Below, one piece after another: positions 23,117 to 34,144 of a DNA stretch of 64,000 bases. The notes below the pieces were generated by a model. The model was not told where the DNA came from, did not search any database, and was given only the letters and a program-made list of their open reading frames with translations. The stretch comes from Lantana camara. Taxonomy: Eukaryota; Streptophyta; Magnoliopsida; Lamiales; Verbenaceae. The position numbers and the translations under genes were made by a program. The stretch is taken from positions 83,116,501-83,180,500 of the forward strand of contig CM074858.1 of the NCBI GenBank assembly GCA_037501455.1, written 5' to 3'. Position 1 is the stretch's first letter; every line of letters begins with the position of its first letter.

Positions 23117-24032
23117 AGAGGTAAATATTTTTTACCATCCGAACTATGCCCTTTTTTACACTTTGCCATCTAAACTTATTTTTGTTGCAAGCCGTCATCT
23201 CATTTGTACAATTATCACAAACCGCCATCTCATCTATACGATTTTTACAAAACCGTCATCCCCATCCAATTTTAAATGGTTTTCAATGTCTGAATAACCC
23301 ATCTGTGATGTGTACGTATTTTTAATAAGATTAAATTAGTCTTTCCATTATTCTAGTTATTGTTTAACAAATTAGGGTTCTATAATTGGGAGATTAGGGT
23401 TGAAAATATCTTAAATTTTATTCTCTCTTAAATTTCAAATTTTTTTTTCATCTCTCTTCATTTTTTTCCTCAAGGCGGAGGTATTAATACATAAGAAATA
23501 ATTTTATTTATTCTTTATGTTTATTAATTTATTATATCCATCATTGATTAAGAGAGAATTTGATAACGTGAAAGGTTATCGAACATAATCTGCATAAGTG
23601 AAATAAAGAATTTTCAGACTACAATGTTTTCAATAAGATAATTTCTTTCTTAAACTTTAACGTATCCAATCAGCTAATTTGTAATTACATATATCTTTTT
23701 CAACACATTATCTCATAATCAAGTGATCAGAAAATTGACGATAAATGCAAAAATAATACTTGTGGTTACCTGCTATTATATTAAAACTTTAAAGAATATT
23801 GACCGCAATAATGAAAAGATTAATTTACTTATATTAAAAACATGTGCATATTGCGTATGGAAAATTTAGGCATGGAAAACTACTTAAAATCCCTAAAACC
23901 ACTCAAAATTGGATCGGGATGACGGTTTATAAGTATCACATAGATGAGATGGTAGTTTGCAACAAAAAAAAGTTTCGGATGGTAAAGTGTAAAAATGGAC
24001 ATAGTTCGAATAGCAAAAGATATTTATCCCTT
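23117..24032. mobile_element. MITE-like element with long (about 150-bp) terminal inverted repeats
   Basis: The left end (AGAGGTAAATATTTTTTACC, CGAACTATG, TTTTACACTTTGCCATC, TTTTTGTTGCAA, CCGTCATC) is matched in inverted order by the right end from about 23905 to 24032. The core is non-coding. Long inverted repeats suggest a Mutator-like derivative, but I could not find a clear 9-bp target duplication, so the superfamily is open. Confidence 0.7.
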
Positions 24033-24142
24033 ATACTATAATAAAAAAATAATTTAACTTCTAATTTTAAATTAATAATTTTTGTCATTAAACTATGTAA
24101 ATTAAAGGATTTAATAATAAAATCATCACAATTAATTATGTT

Positions 24143-24180
24143 TTTAATTAGCCGTTAATCACAATTAACGGCTAATTAAA
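24143..24180. repeat. Perfect 16-bp inverted repeat
   Basis: TTTAATTAGCCGTTAA and its reverse complement separated by six bases (TCACAA). No element boundary was recognised around it. Confidence 0.85.
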
Positions 24181-24206
24181 TATTATACTCAACCTCCATA
24201 TTAATA

Positions 24207-24443
24207 TAGTTAATTACAGTTAACCCCCAAGGGTAATATTGAAATAAAAAAACTGATCAAAGTCAACAAAGCATACTTTTGGGTTTTCAATTAAATTTTT
24301 GCTGATTTCAGCCAGTTCCAAACAAAAATGGGGGTTGGGTGTAATTACTCATTTCTTAAAGGATGGTGTTTGTAATTTGATCTAAAAATGATGATGAATT
24401 GTAATTATTTCATCTAAGTTGGGGGCTAGATGTAATTAACCCT
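24207..24443. mobile_element. Small MITE-like inverted-repeat element
   Basis: Left end TAGTTAATTACAGTTAAC then CCCCCAA is mirrored on the right by GTTGGGGGCTAGATGTAATT then AACCCT. About 237 bp, non-coding, followed by (AAT)n. Target duplication not resolved. Confidence 0.6.
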
Positions 24444-24444
24444 A

Positions 24445-24717
24445 ATAATAATAATAATAGTTTATATCTATATTATATTATAGAAGTACGGATAGAACTT
24501 TTGGTTTCTTATGAGTTCTTGTTTGGTTTCTTATGATTTCTTATTTGGTCAAAATATATTAACAATAATATATTTAACAATGTTTAACTAAAAATTGAAT
24601 TGGTAAATACATCTATACATTATTATTTTTAAATTGAAAAAAAAAAATTATTTGAATGAAAATCGGACTTCTTAGTAAATTATAATTAAGATTCCAATAA
24701 TGTACGGTAAACATATA
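24445..24717. repeat. Copy of the Harbinger-flanking block
   Basis: Resembles 9215-9467 in the same order: (AAT)n, TATATTATAGAAGTACG, TTTGGTTTCTTA, AATATATTTAACAATGT, TTGGTAAATACATCTATACA. It precedes a truncated Harbinger-like copy. Confidence 0.7.
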
Positions 24718-24927
24718 CGAGATTATTGGTATGTACAAATGGAATGAGATAGGAAAGGAATGATATGAGTTTGGAAAGAAATGAACTTTGTAATAGCATA
24801 AAAAATGGAATGTAATGACTTTTTTTTATAACATTCTTATGATTGGTTCGTTTAATAATAAAATTCAGAATGAAACAAAAATTTTAAATTCAGTTCATTC
24901 ATATTATTCATAACTAAAAATAAAAAC
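24718..24927. mobile_element. Truncated third Harbinger-like copy
   Basis: Starts CGAGATTATTGGTATG like 9468 and stays similar up to AACTAAAAATAAAAAC, where the similarity stops. The right half is missing. Confidence 0.65.
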
Positions 24928-25025
24928 CATTGCTCAAAGAATTCTGATGGGTATTAATAACTTTTTTAGATAAAAGGAATTCCAAAAACTAGTTAGTTGA
25001 GTGTTGTAATTAAAAAGGTTCAAAT

Positions 25026-26008
25026 CTGACTGATGCTATTAACGTGAGAGTTGGTATTCTTTTGTCAGAACCACTTATCAGATGTATGAGTCTTCGTTTA
25101 CCCTCCGGAAACAGTGTTACAGTCTCGTTGAGCTATGATCGGCTTCTTAACGTCTGCTATCTCTGTGGTTTGTGTGATTACGTGGACAGATTCTGCACTC
25201 TTCGGTATGAAGATGAATTCATTGATCCCTCGCTGAATTTCCCCTATGGTACCATGAGTTCCAATCATATCACCATTCATTGCAGTCTGTTGTAACCCTT
25301 GTGCATGACCCCCTAGGAATATGGGAACTGAGACTTCAACACATTCCCTTGCTCCTCCAACTAACCTGAAGGAACATCTCGCAAGCTCCAGCAACCCTCC
25401 TATATCTTTCCCAACTCTTGCTTCTTACTCCACTCTCCATCCTGGAACCTCAACTGATAATCACCTCTCGTACAACCCCGTTTACACCCATCAACCTCCC
25501 TTGTCCGTCAGGGCAACCCTGTACCCCCACCACACTGGAACCCTGATCACTATGAACACTATCACATCTCCTCTCCCCAAGATTACACAACTGAACTCTG
25601 ATAAGATCTCTGCCAAATCCTACCACCTACGACCTGTAACTGGCCTACCTAGCCCGGAACGACAACGCCCAAAAACTTGAGCTTCCATACCAACTATTTC
25701 CCTACCCACCTCTCCTCGGGAGCTCCCCTCAAACCCAAATCACGCCCTTCCCCACCCCACCCCTTGAGGATCAGTTGATCAACATCCCTCTTACTCTTGG
25801 CTTGACTGAGCCCCTGCCCTCTAAGAGTAAGAAAACTCGTAAGTTCCGTAGTAAAGCCTCTTCTCTCAACCAAAAATCTCCACAAGATAAAGAGAATACC
25901 CCATTGTCTCTACTACCCCCATCTGAAAACTATCCCTTATCCCCAGAACTAGCTCTCTCGGACTTAACTAATCTAACGGCGGAGGTCGCGTTGCGATCCT
26001 ACCGATCC
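25026..26008 (+). pseudogene. LINE-1 ORF1 fragment with degenerate zinc knuckle
   Basis: Begins inside ORF1: SYDRLLNVCYLCGLCDYVDR then FC and RYEDEFIDPSLNFPYG, the zinc-knuckle region of plant L1 ORF1 proteins. The knuckle His is replaced by Tyr. A Pro/Ser-rich tail follows with several stops. The 5' truncation removes the DUF4283-like N-terminal part seen in the second LINE. Confidence 0.75.
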
Positions 26009-26010
26009 TA

Positions 26011-26508
26011 ATGAGTTGCCTTAGTTGGAACTGCCAGGGCTCGGGGGGTCCTTGGCGAGTTCATTCTCTTCAGTTTCTTATTCGAGACCACAACCCCTCG
26101 ATTGTTTTTTTTTTTGTGAAACTAGATGTAATCAAAGAAGAATTGATGGTTTGAAGTCATTATTGGATATGAATGGTATTGGTGTTGATTCTGTGGGAAA
26201 GAGTGGCGGCTTAACTTTATTATGGCGCAAGGACGCTGGGGTGTCTTTGATCAGCTACTCTCGTAATCACATTGATGTTTTGGTCTCGGATGTGGGGGTT
26301 TTGACTCCCTGGCGTTTTACGAGTTTTTATGGGAACCCAGAGTGGCAGAATAGGCATCGCTCATGGGAAATTTTGCGTAACCTCCATTAGCAATAGGCTC
26401 TCTCGTGGTTAGTCAACGGGGATTTTAATGAGATTTTGCAGAACGGTTAGAAGGATGGAATCCTAGACCGTCCCTTCGGACTTATTCAGAACTTAACCGA
26501 GGCTTTGT
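26011..26508 (+). pseudogene. LINE-1 ORF2 endonuclease, N-terminal part
   Basis: Opens MSCLSWNCQGSGGPWRVHSL, the usual start of the plant L1 apurinic-like endonuclease. After a frameshift near 26120 it continues IDGLKSLLDMNGIGVDSVGK and GGLTLLWRKDAGVS to NGDFNEIL. It breaks off at the inverted-repeat element at 26509. Confidence 0.8.
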
Positions 26509-26555
26509 TTCGAGAAAATAAGGACATAAAGTATGGTCCTAGTTCCCACCTGTCC

Positions 26556-29500
26556 TGTAACAGCCCGAAACAGGGGCAAGTTGAAAATTACGAAAATACC
26601 CCTACAGCTCAAAAATATTCCTACATTTCCCGAAACACTTTCACTACCCAATATTTTAACCAAAAGAATCCTCACATTATTTCGAGGATCGTGATACTCT
26701 CCGTAAACCATAATTCCCATCCTAACTCCCGTAGTATCAAAAACCGGCAAAAACCCTAGCTTATGATTCGATCATCAATAAATCCCTACTCATCTACTTT
26801 TTGATATTCAAAATTATAACCAAAACGATCCTTAAATTATTTTATGAATTTTCATGCATTTACTAAAAACTCGATTTCACCATAGCATATTTTATAAATA
26901 TTTTCCTTTCCAAAAATCATCATTTTATTTTGAACAAATTAGCTTTTATTCAATAGTCGAAATTATACTTGAAACGATCCTTGAATTTTCCTCTACATCA
27001 TAATGATTTTTCCCATCTTTAAACTCTATCATAGCTTCGTTTATATAATTTTCCTATGATTTTCATCATCTTTAATATTTATAATTTATAAACAAAAGCT
27101 CTAAATAACTCACATTTTATAACCAACACGAAGCTCGTTTTTCACCCATTCTTTCATTAATTCACTACTTCAATCTTTTACCTCTCGACTCTTAAATAAA
27201 TTTTATATTATTTTACATTTATTTTTATTCAAGATGACATCATCCATGACCACATGATCTTCTAGAAGGATTAATTACATGAATATAATTTTTTCACATT
27301 ACATAGTTAATTACCTAGCATTTGTTTAACATGTAATTTAACCACATCTCCTAAATAATCACCAAGCATTTGTATGAATTAGGAGACATCCACATCTCCC
27401 TTAAACTCTTAGAAATTGCTCTAAAACCCCTCATGACTACCTATAAATACCCCCTTAAGCCTCATTTATACCTCACAAATCAACTCACAAAAATCACTCT
27501 TTTCTCTCTCTTCCTCACGCCATCCCCACTCTCTCTCTCTAAGGTATGTTTTTCTTTTATTATTTCATACTTTATATTATGTTCTTAGTATAATATAGTC
27601 ATAGCATACTTAGATTTAATTAAATTATGCTTTAGGAATTTATTTTATGGAATATATGCTATTTATGCTAGTTTAGGAAAAATGTGATAAGATATATGCA
27701 TTTTATTTAATTAAACGCATGAGTTATGATATGATATGATATGAATATGTGTTTAAATAATTATGATCTTGTTTGATTAAATTCATGTCAAGAATAATTT
27801 ATTTAGAATTATTTTTCATAGAGAATTCATATATTTTGCTATATTATGCTTTAATCTTATGTTATGAATATGAATGTGATAAAACATGTTACACACCCTC
27901 TTTGAATATTCAAATAGCCTCAAGAACATGTTCATGTTGTTCTTGAATAATTTTAAGTGCACATGTGATAGTGTGTGAGTATATGTGTTCGATTTTGTGT
28001 TATAAAGTGTTTAATTCATAAGAAATTGACTAGTAAATGTTTTAAATAGTAATTTTGACTTTTTGGTCAACCCATAAGCTGATAATTTCGAAAATAATAT
28101 TAAAATAATTATAAAATTAGTTTTGGAATTTTTAAATAAAGATTTTATCCGAATTTTCCAAAAAATCGGTAAATTATGAATTATTTTCAAAATATAACCT
28201 ACATTGTCAAATTAAATTCTAAGTTCCATTTCTAATGTTATAATTAAGATTATAATATGATTAATAAATATTTAAGTGGTTAAAGAATTCATGAAACCTG
28301 ATTAATTACTTAATTTCCCTGAAACGGTTAAAATTAGAGTCTACCGGGAATTCTTTAACATGACATAATTTATGTATTTACTTGATGTAATCCTTTTATG
28401 CATGAACATTATGTGTTTTATGTGCTTATTTGATTAACATTAAGAACCTAGTTCTAAGCCTATAGTAGTTAATACTTTCAGGCACACTGGAATCCACATT
28501 ACAATGTCTGTCTACCGGTATAGGTGAGGGTTAAAATGTTTTCAACTGGAATCATGCCTATACATACGTATCTATATATAAAAACTATTTTCAAGCCTAC
28601 CTCTCATTTTGATTTACTGCCCTATATACATATTATTGTACTACAATGTCCCTCTTAAGGGAAAAATACTTTCATGCCGGAATCAACGTCTTACTAAGAC
28701 ATTATATATTTCAAGTCCACTTTATCAAAACATTGATTCCGGGTTATGCAAGCAAAATATTGTTCTTGATTCATGTTATGGGCCCCGGCTGTAGCCGTAG
28801 CGAGCAATTACCCGGAAGGTATCGGGCCGAGGGTATTGTTGGTGCTGCGGACTGCCACCACCTCTTGGTAGTGGTTTAACTGGAGGTTAGTTACTCCACG
28901 CCAAGGGATGAGGGAGAGATAGCTGCCTCCCGAATCTAGTTCGTGGTCTCTAGGGTTTGATTCCCTATTGACATCAAGGAGTAGTGGAGTTAATATTCTT
29001 GGTTTTATTGAAGTATCGGAGCCTGATCAGCACGATACTATTTTACCAACTATTCAAGGAGTTATGGGTGGAAAGGCCTAGCTTGCGGGCAATAATGTTC
29101 TTGTTACAAACGGTTCATATTTCTACAAATATTCCAAACTACCCCTATCCCTGTTTTACAATTATTATGAACCGTTTCCTATTTGCTATATCCTATTGCT
29201 ATTATTTCAGATCAAGATCATCTTGATCATATACATATATATATATACACATATACATATAAGTTATTATACCCCCCTTCACTTAGTCACTTTGACTAAC
29301 CCTCTCGCCTATTTTTAAAATGCATGATTTCAGGAATCAATGAACGACAACTAGAGGTATCTTGAAGCACTACAACCGTAGGTTGGGTCCGATCCTACGA
29401 GTACACTGTCTTGAACCTACTCTATGTAGAAACAAACCATCTCATACTTTGTCCTTGCATGTCAACCTGTTGTACTCTTCTGCAAACTACTTTGATCAAT

Positions 29501-29697
29501 AATGATAATCCTTGCTCATTGTACGTTATCCTCTCCGTTCATTGGTAAAGTTGAATCTCTTTATCTTCCGCTGCACTGTGTCACATACTCCATTCATATT
29601 ATCCTGACCGTTCGCCGTAGTATTTCCTGGGTGTTGGGTCTAACCTCCACTCAGGGAGTATTGCGGTGCGGGGTTGTAGTGCTGGGGAGGCGCTACA
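26556..29697 (+). mobile_element. Solo LTR 1 (3142 bp), probably Ty3/gypsy
   Basis: Starts TGTAACAGCCCG and ends GGAGGCGCTACA, flanked by a perfect 5-bp duplication TGTCC (26551-26555 and 29698-29702). No internal gag-pol is present, so it is a solo LTR left by LTR-LTR recombination. A TATA box (27442-27448) with a CT-rich start region downstream supports LTR identity. The long LTR and TGTAAC start resemble gypsy chromoviruses, but the lineage is a guess. Confidence 0.85.
27442..27448 (+). promoter_or_regulatory. TATA box of solo LTR 1
   Basis: TATAAAT in CCTATAAATACCCCC, followed about 90 bp later by CTCTCTCT and a good donor-like AAGGTATG. It implies a U3/R/U5 layout on the + strand. Confidence 0.55.
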
Positions 29698-30027
29698 TGT
29701 CCTGTCCAAAAACTAAGGCCATTTATTCCATGGTCCATTAGATGGTCGGTGCAAGCGGTTTAGGTGCCATAGACTGTTTGTCAAAGTTCCCATAACAGGG
29801 TGGCACTGCACCATAATGTGGGAACATCTCTACTGACGAACCATTTCAATAGGGGCCACCAACCTCCCGAATCACTGCTGCAAACCCTCCCTTTACCAAT
29901 GGATAACGCTTATTCTTTATATTTCGCTTCTTCTTGTCGAACAGGAATTCGGCCAATTGGGGCTCTCTTCGGGCGGGAAGGGCTAAAAAAAAAAGTATGC
30001 CATACTTTATGTCCTTATTATCTCGAA

Positions 30028-31984
30028 CCAGAAGAGTCTCATTGATAGGTTACTGATGAGTGTAGAGGTGTCTTTTTACTTCCGCCATATTCAAGGGAAG
30101 GGATATCCTTTGGGGTTCTCGGACGGTTCTCCATTTACTTGGTTTCATGGCAGTGTTGCTCTTAACACCATGCGGGCACGCCTTAACAGATCTGTCGCAT
30201 ATGGAAATTGGCGAGCTTTGTTCCCCCAAGCCCATGTCCAGCATCTCAAAGCGTCTTGCTCCGATCATAATCCTATCCTGATGATCCTTGAGTATACGAG
30301 TCAGAAACGGGCGGGAAGGATACGACCTTTTAGATTCGAAGCTTGTTGGGTTAAATCTTAGGACTGCCGTCGTATTATTACGGAATCTTGGGAGGGTTCG
30401 CTTGCTCACACGGCCATGGGGACAGTTTTAGAGAGCTCGGAAAGATGTAGTGTCTGTCTCTTGAATTGGAGAAGGAGTCTTTAAAGGTCAGAACAGGTTA
30501 TTGTGGATTCGTTGGAAAAGAGACTGCATGAACTAACAAAAGGCATGATAACTTAACAAGTGAAAGATTAGATCATTGAGATTAGGAAACAGAATGAGGC
30601 TCTTCTACTCCAAGAGGAATTGGCGTGGAACCAACGTGCTAAATTATAGTGGCTGAAGGAAGGGGACCAAAATACGAGATTCTGCCATTCTAAGGTCAAA
30701 CAACGGGAGAAAACTAATCATATTGAATCTCTTTGTGATGACAATGGGGTTAAATGGTCCTCTCCGGAGGGTATTCAGTCCATCATTGAGAAATACTTCG
30801 GTGAATTATTCACTTCTAATAGGTGTTCAGATGTGGAATTGGAGTAGGGACTTCAGGCCATTACACAAAGAATTAGTGATGACATAGGGCGTCTCCTCTT
30901 TTCCCGCTACACTTTTGATGAGGTAACCCGTACCCTTAAGAGTATGTATCCTTTCAAATCCCCGGGGCCTGAGGGCCTCCCCCCGTATTTTTTTCAGCAT
31001 TATTGGAATATTATGGGTAGAGATATCTTGTCGTGTGTTCCGGATTTCTTAAATATGGGGCCTTTGATTGAAAATTTAACTTTACTCATGTGGTTCTTAT
31101 CCCTAAATGCAAATCCCCCGACGTCATAACACAGTTTAGACCAATTAGTCTTTGTAATATGGTGTATAAACTAAACTCAAAAGTCCTTGCCAATCGCATT
31201 AAACCCCTTCTTATAGCATTATCACCCCGTACCAGTTTGCCTTTATCTCTGGTCGTTTGATTAGTAACAATGTACTTGTAGCTTATGAGATAAATCATTT
31301 TTTGAAATATAAGAATACAGGAAAGGAAGGTTATTTCAACCTGAAGCTTGACATGAGCAAAGCGTATGACCGCATCAAATGGTGATTCCTCGAGTGACTG
31401 CTAGTCAGGTTAGGCTTTCCTGATATTTTTGTTTCCCGCATTATGAGTTTTATTAGCACTGTTTCGTATTCTTTCCTGCTAGATGGATGTGAATTTGGTT
31501 ATTTGGTCCCCGTAGAGAGACATCCGACAATGAGACCTTTTCTCTCTTACAAGTGGAGGAACAAAGTGGTCGTTTTAATAGAATTTTCATCTATCAGGAT
31601 GCCCCGACAATCTCCCATTTGTTGTCTGCTGATGATACTATGATTTGTGGCAAGGCTAATATGATTCTATATTATGGAACTTCAATAAAACGGGGGCTTT
31701 CTCGGTTAGAAGTGCGTATTTTCTGGCGCAGGATTTGGAGAAAAGGGAACAAGCGTCTGCTGCTATTGAAGGTGAAACTTTGTGGAAAAGGGTGTGGAAC
31801 TTGAAAGTCATTTGGAGATGTTGCCATGATTCCCTGCCTACAGGTAAGAACCTTAGTCGACGCCACTGTGGAGGGGATCCTAGGTTCATTCATTGTCCCG
31901 AGCCCTTGGAAGACATGTTACATGATTTATTCCTGTGTCCAACTGCGCAACAGGTATGGCTCCATTCACAGCTGCCCAATGGCA
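30028..31984 (+). pseudogene. LINE-1 ORF2: endonuclease C-terminal part, reverse transcriptase, zinc-binding domain
   Basis: Endonuclease end: GSPFTWFHGSVALNTMRARL, WRALFPQAHVQHLKASCSDH. RT: KEGDQNTRFCHSK, FKSPGPEGLPPYFFQHYW, then after frameshifts ANRIKPLL and LDMSKAYDR. The catalytic block is SADDT at about 31625. A deletion of roughly 1.4 kb (estimated against the usual family length) then joins it to the segment with TGAFSVRSAYFLAQ and the zinc-binding end SLPTGKNLSRRHC, DLFLCPTAQQVW. Multiple stops; dead. Confidence 0.82.
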
Positions 31985-33130
31985 TGTTAGGAATAGTGCC
32001 CTAGAAAGCCGATTGTATATCCCTTTGTACTTTTCCTTATTGTAATCACAGACAATCTTTGAATAAAATAACGAATTCAGGCAACACTTCTTTATATGCT
32101 CTTGTTTGGTATGCGTTTACTTTAGCTGTGCATGTATGGGAACTCCCCTAATCTTGATGACTTTAGGACTCTACCATTTAGGTGAAATGGTTCATGAAAC
32201 GAGCCCTATATCACATAAGTCATGATTAGTAAAATACTCCAAGCCGATGAGTCCTACAGACAGTGGGAGTGTCAACCTGACTCCTCTAAGGCTTGCTTGT
32301 GGGATCACGCCCTTAAGAAGGACCACCTTGTTCCATGGAGGTGCAAAGTGTATAGTTGATACGTGTGTGATACATGAGGGTGCTTACTTCGACAAGTAAG
32401 TTCACTGAGGTGCCCCATGTGAGAACATTCCTAAATGAGAAAGGAAGTTTCTATTTCAGGAAATAGAAACTTCCAGATTAGGAAATATCTCACGAGTCAT
32501 TGATGTGATTAATTGATCCTTAGACTTGAGGTTCCTTGTCACTTTATGAATTAACTCTGTAGTCTTAGGTATAAGCTTTAAAGGGTGTCGCCTTAGACAA
32601 CTGATTTAAGGCTTATGCTGGGGCTGCACAAGTGATTCATGAAAGTGAATGAGAATCAAGAAAGGACCTGCACTTGCATCTGCAAGGTGATCTCTTATTA
32701 TGTAAGTCATTCATATGCCATATGAAGTCCTTGGCCAAGACAGTAGATCAAGACATCAAGAAAAGGGTTTCTTGGATTGAGATCAAATGGATATGAAATG
32801 CACTTAGCTTTAAGACCAGATTATTAGGGTTCTGATTATTCCCTTACCCTAGATCTTGGTTGAGAGATAGTAAGTAGGAGGATTGTATCTTACATGAATC
32901 AATGACTTAAAGGTTCTGTCGAATCGAGACATTCCAATTCAGCTAGGGGTTAAACACCTGTTGCTAGACTATGGTCGTTTAATCTGTGGACTGATTAATT
33001 AATTAGTGAATTAATTAATTAGGGTCACTGCTAATTGAATTGAGAACCTAGATGATCACACACAACAATTTGGTTACATGAGTTAAGGCTTTAAAATGAT
33101 TAAACGAGTTGATCATGCCGAGAGGGTTCC

Positions 33131-33200
33131 ACACGTGTGAATCACACGTGTGGGTCACGTGAGTGGAACGTGTCCTTGGGACACGTGTCTCACACGTGTA
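33131..33200 (+). promoter_or_regulatory. G-box/ABRE-like ACGTG cluster in copia-A LTR
   Basis: Repeated CACACGTGTG, TCACGTGAG, GACACGTGTC and CACACGTGTA within 70 bp, several of them perfect CACGTG-type palindromes. A shorter version is in the 3' LTR near 44085-44135. ACGTG cores are bound by plant bZIP/bHLH factors; a role here is inferred. Confidence 0.6.
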
Positions 33201-33531
33201 TATATATATATTATAGGTGTTAAATAATTAATGTGTTAATTATTTAATAGACTTAGGTTTAATTTTGAATTAAAATGAAAGTCTTATTTTGGAGAAAAAT
33301 AATCTATTTAATTAATTTCGAATTAATTAATTAGATAAAATAAGTTATTTATTTATTAATAAATAAAGTATAATATCCAAAAGGAGTTTGAATATTTTTA
33401 GCTCTCTTAAAAGTTGATTTGAATTAGAATTCAAAGTCAAAGATTGGAATTACTTGATGATCAAGTAATAAGAGAGAGAGGGACCAAATCCTTAGTCCAT
33501 AAGGACTAAATTTTCGGCCGCCCCTCTCTAA

Positions 33532-33540
33532 TATAAATAG
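33532..33540 (+). promoter_or_regulatory. TATA box of copia-A 5' LTR
   Basis: TATAAATAG followed by GGGAGCTCGAGCTCCC. The matching segment is deleted from the 3' LTR. Confidence 0.7.
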
Positions 33541-33928
33541 GGGAGCTCGAGCTCCCTTAGAGAGTAATTGAGAATTCTTTTGGTTCATTTGTTGAACACC
33601 ATCCTTTCTCCAAGATCAAATAAACCCTAGTTGAGCCTAAACACTAACTAGAGAACTAGCATGCTTACTAGTTAGATTGTAGTCAAGTTGGTGGACCATC
33701 TCTAGAGAGCTTCAAGTTAGAAGTTTTTAAAGATTCGAGCTTAGCCAAGGAGAGGGGATCAAGCCGCGAGAAGAGCGTTCTTGGGTGGCTTGAAACGCTT
33801 CAAGAAAGATTATTAAAAAGTAAGTTTCTTATCTCTACGAATTCGGATTCAGGATTGCGAGTTTTGATTCTTTTGTTGGAAAAATTTTTAAATTTCCGCC
33901 GCTTTCTGATTCCTGTTTTCCAACAAGA

Positions 33929-33943
33929 GGTATCAGAACCACC
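33929..33943 (+). other. copia-A primer binding site
   Basis: GGTATCAGAACCACC a few bases after the 5' LTR end, a slightly changed form of the usual TGGTATCAGAGC complementary to initiator tRNA-Met. Confidence 0.7.
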
Positions 33944-34144
33944 TCGTTAATCGTGTTTCTGATTTGTCTCAATTATTCTGAATTTGGTAGAAATTCCTAG
34001 GCTTGATGCGATTGAGTATTTGTAACTATTTTAGAAAGCCTGAATTACGAAACTGTATTTTTCCCTGAGAGTTTTTGAAAAACGTTTTGCAAAAATTGTT
34101 TTGAAAACTGTTTTAGATTTGAAACTGTATAAACTGTTTTTGGA

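Larger units (their letters stand above)
26509..30027. mobile_element. Small TIR element in LINE-1, opened by a solo LTR
   Basis: 28-bp inverted repeats at 26509-26536 and 30000-30027 with one mismatch; outer part TTCGAGA, inner part GGACATAAAGTATGG. Without the solo LTR (26556-29697) it would be about 370 bp. No coding potential and no clear target duplication, so the superfamily is unknown. It separates the two halves of the LINE-1 endonuclease. Confidence 0.6.
31985..33925 (+). repeat. copia-A 5' LTR (1941 bp)
   Basis: From TGTTAGGAATAGTGCC to TTCCTGTTTTCCAACA. It has a cluster of ACGTG motifs (33131-33200) and a TATA box at 33532-33540. Confidence 0.93.

Noticed and set aside
26556..29697. 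Solo LTR 1 as a possible host gene or promoter region
   Set aside because: The TATA box and CT-rich start tract are explained by an LTR with TG..CA ends and a perfect TGTCC duplication; no coding exon was found downstream.
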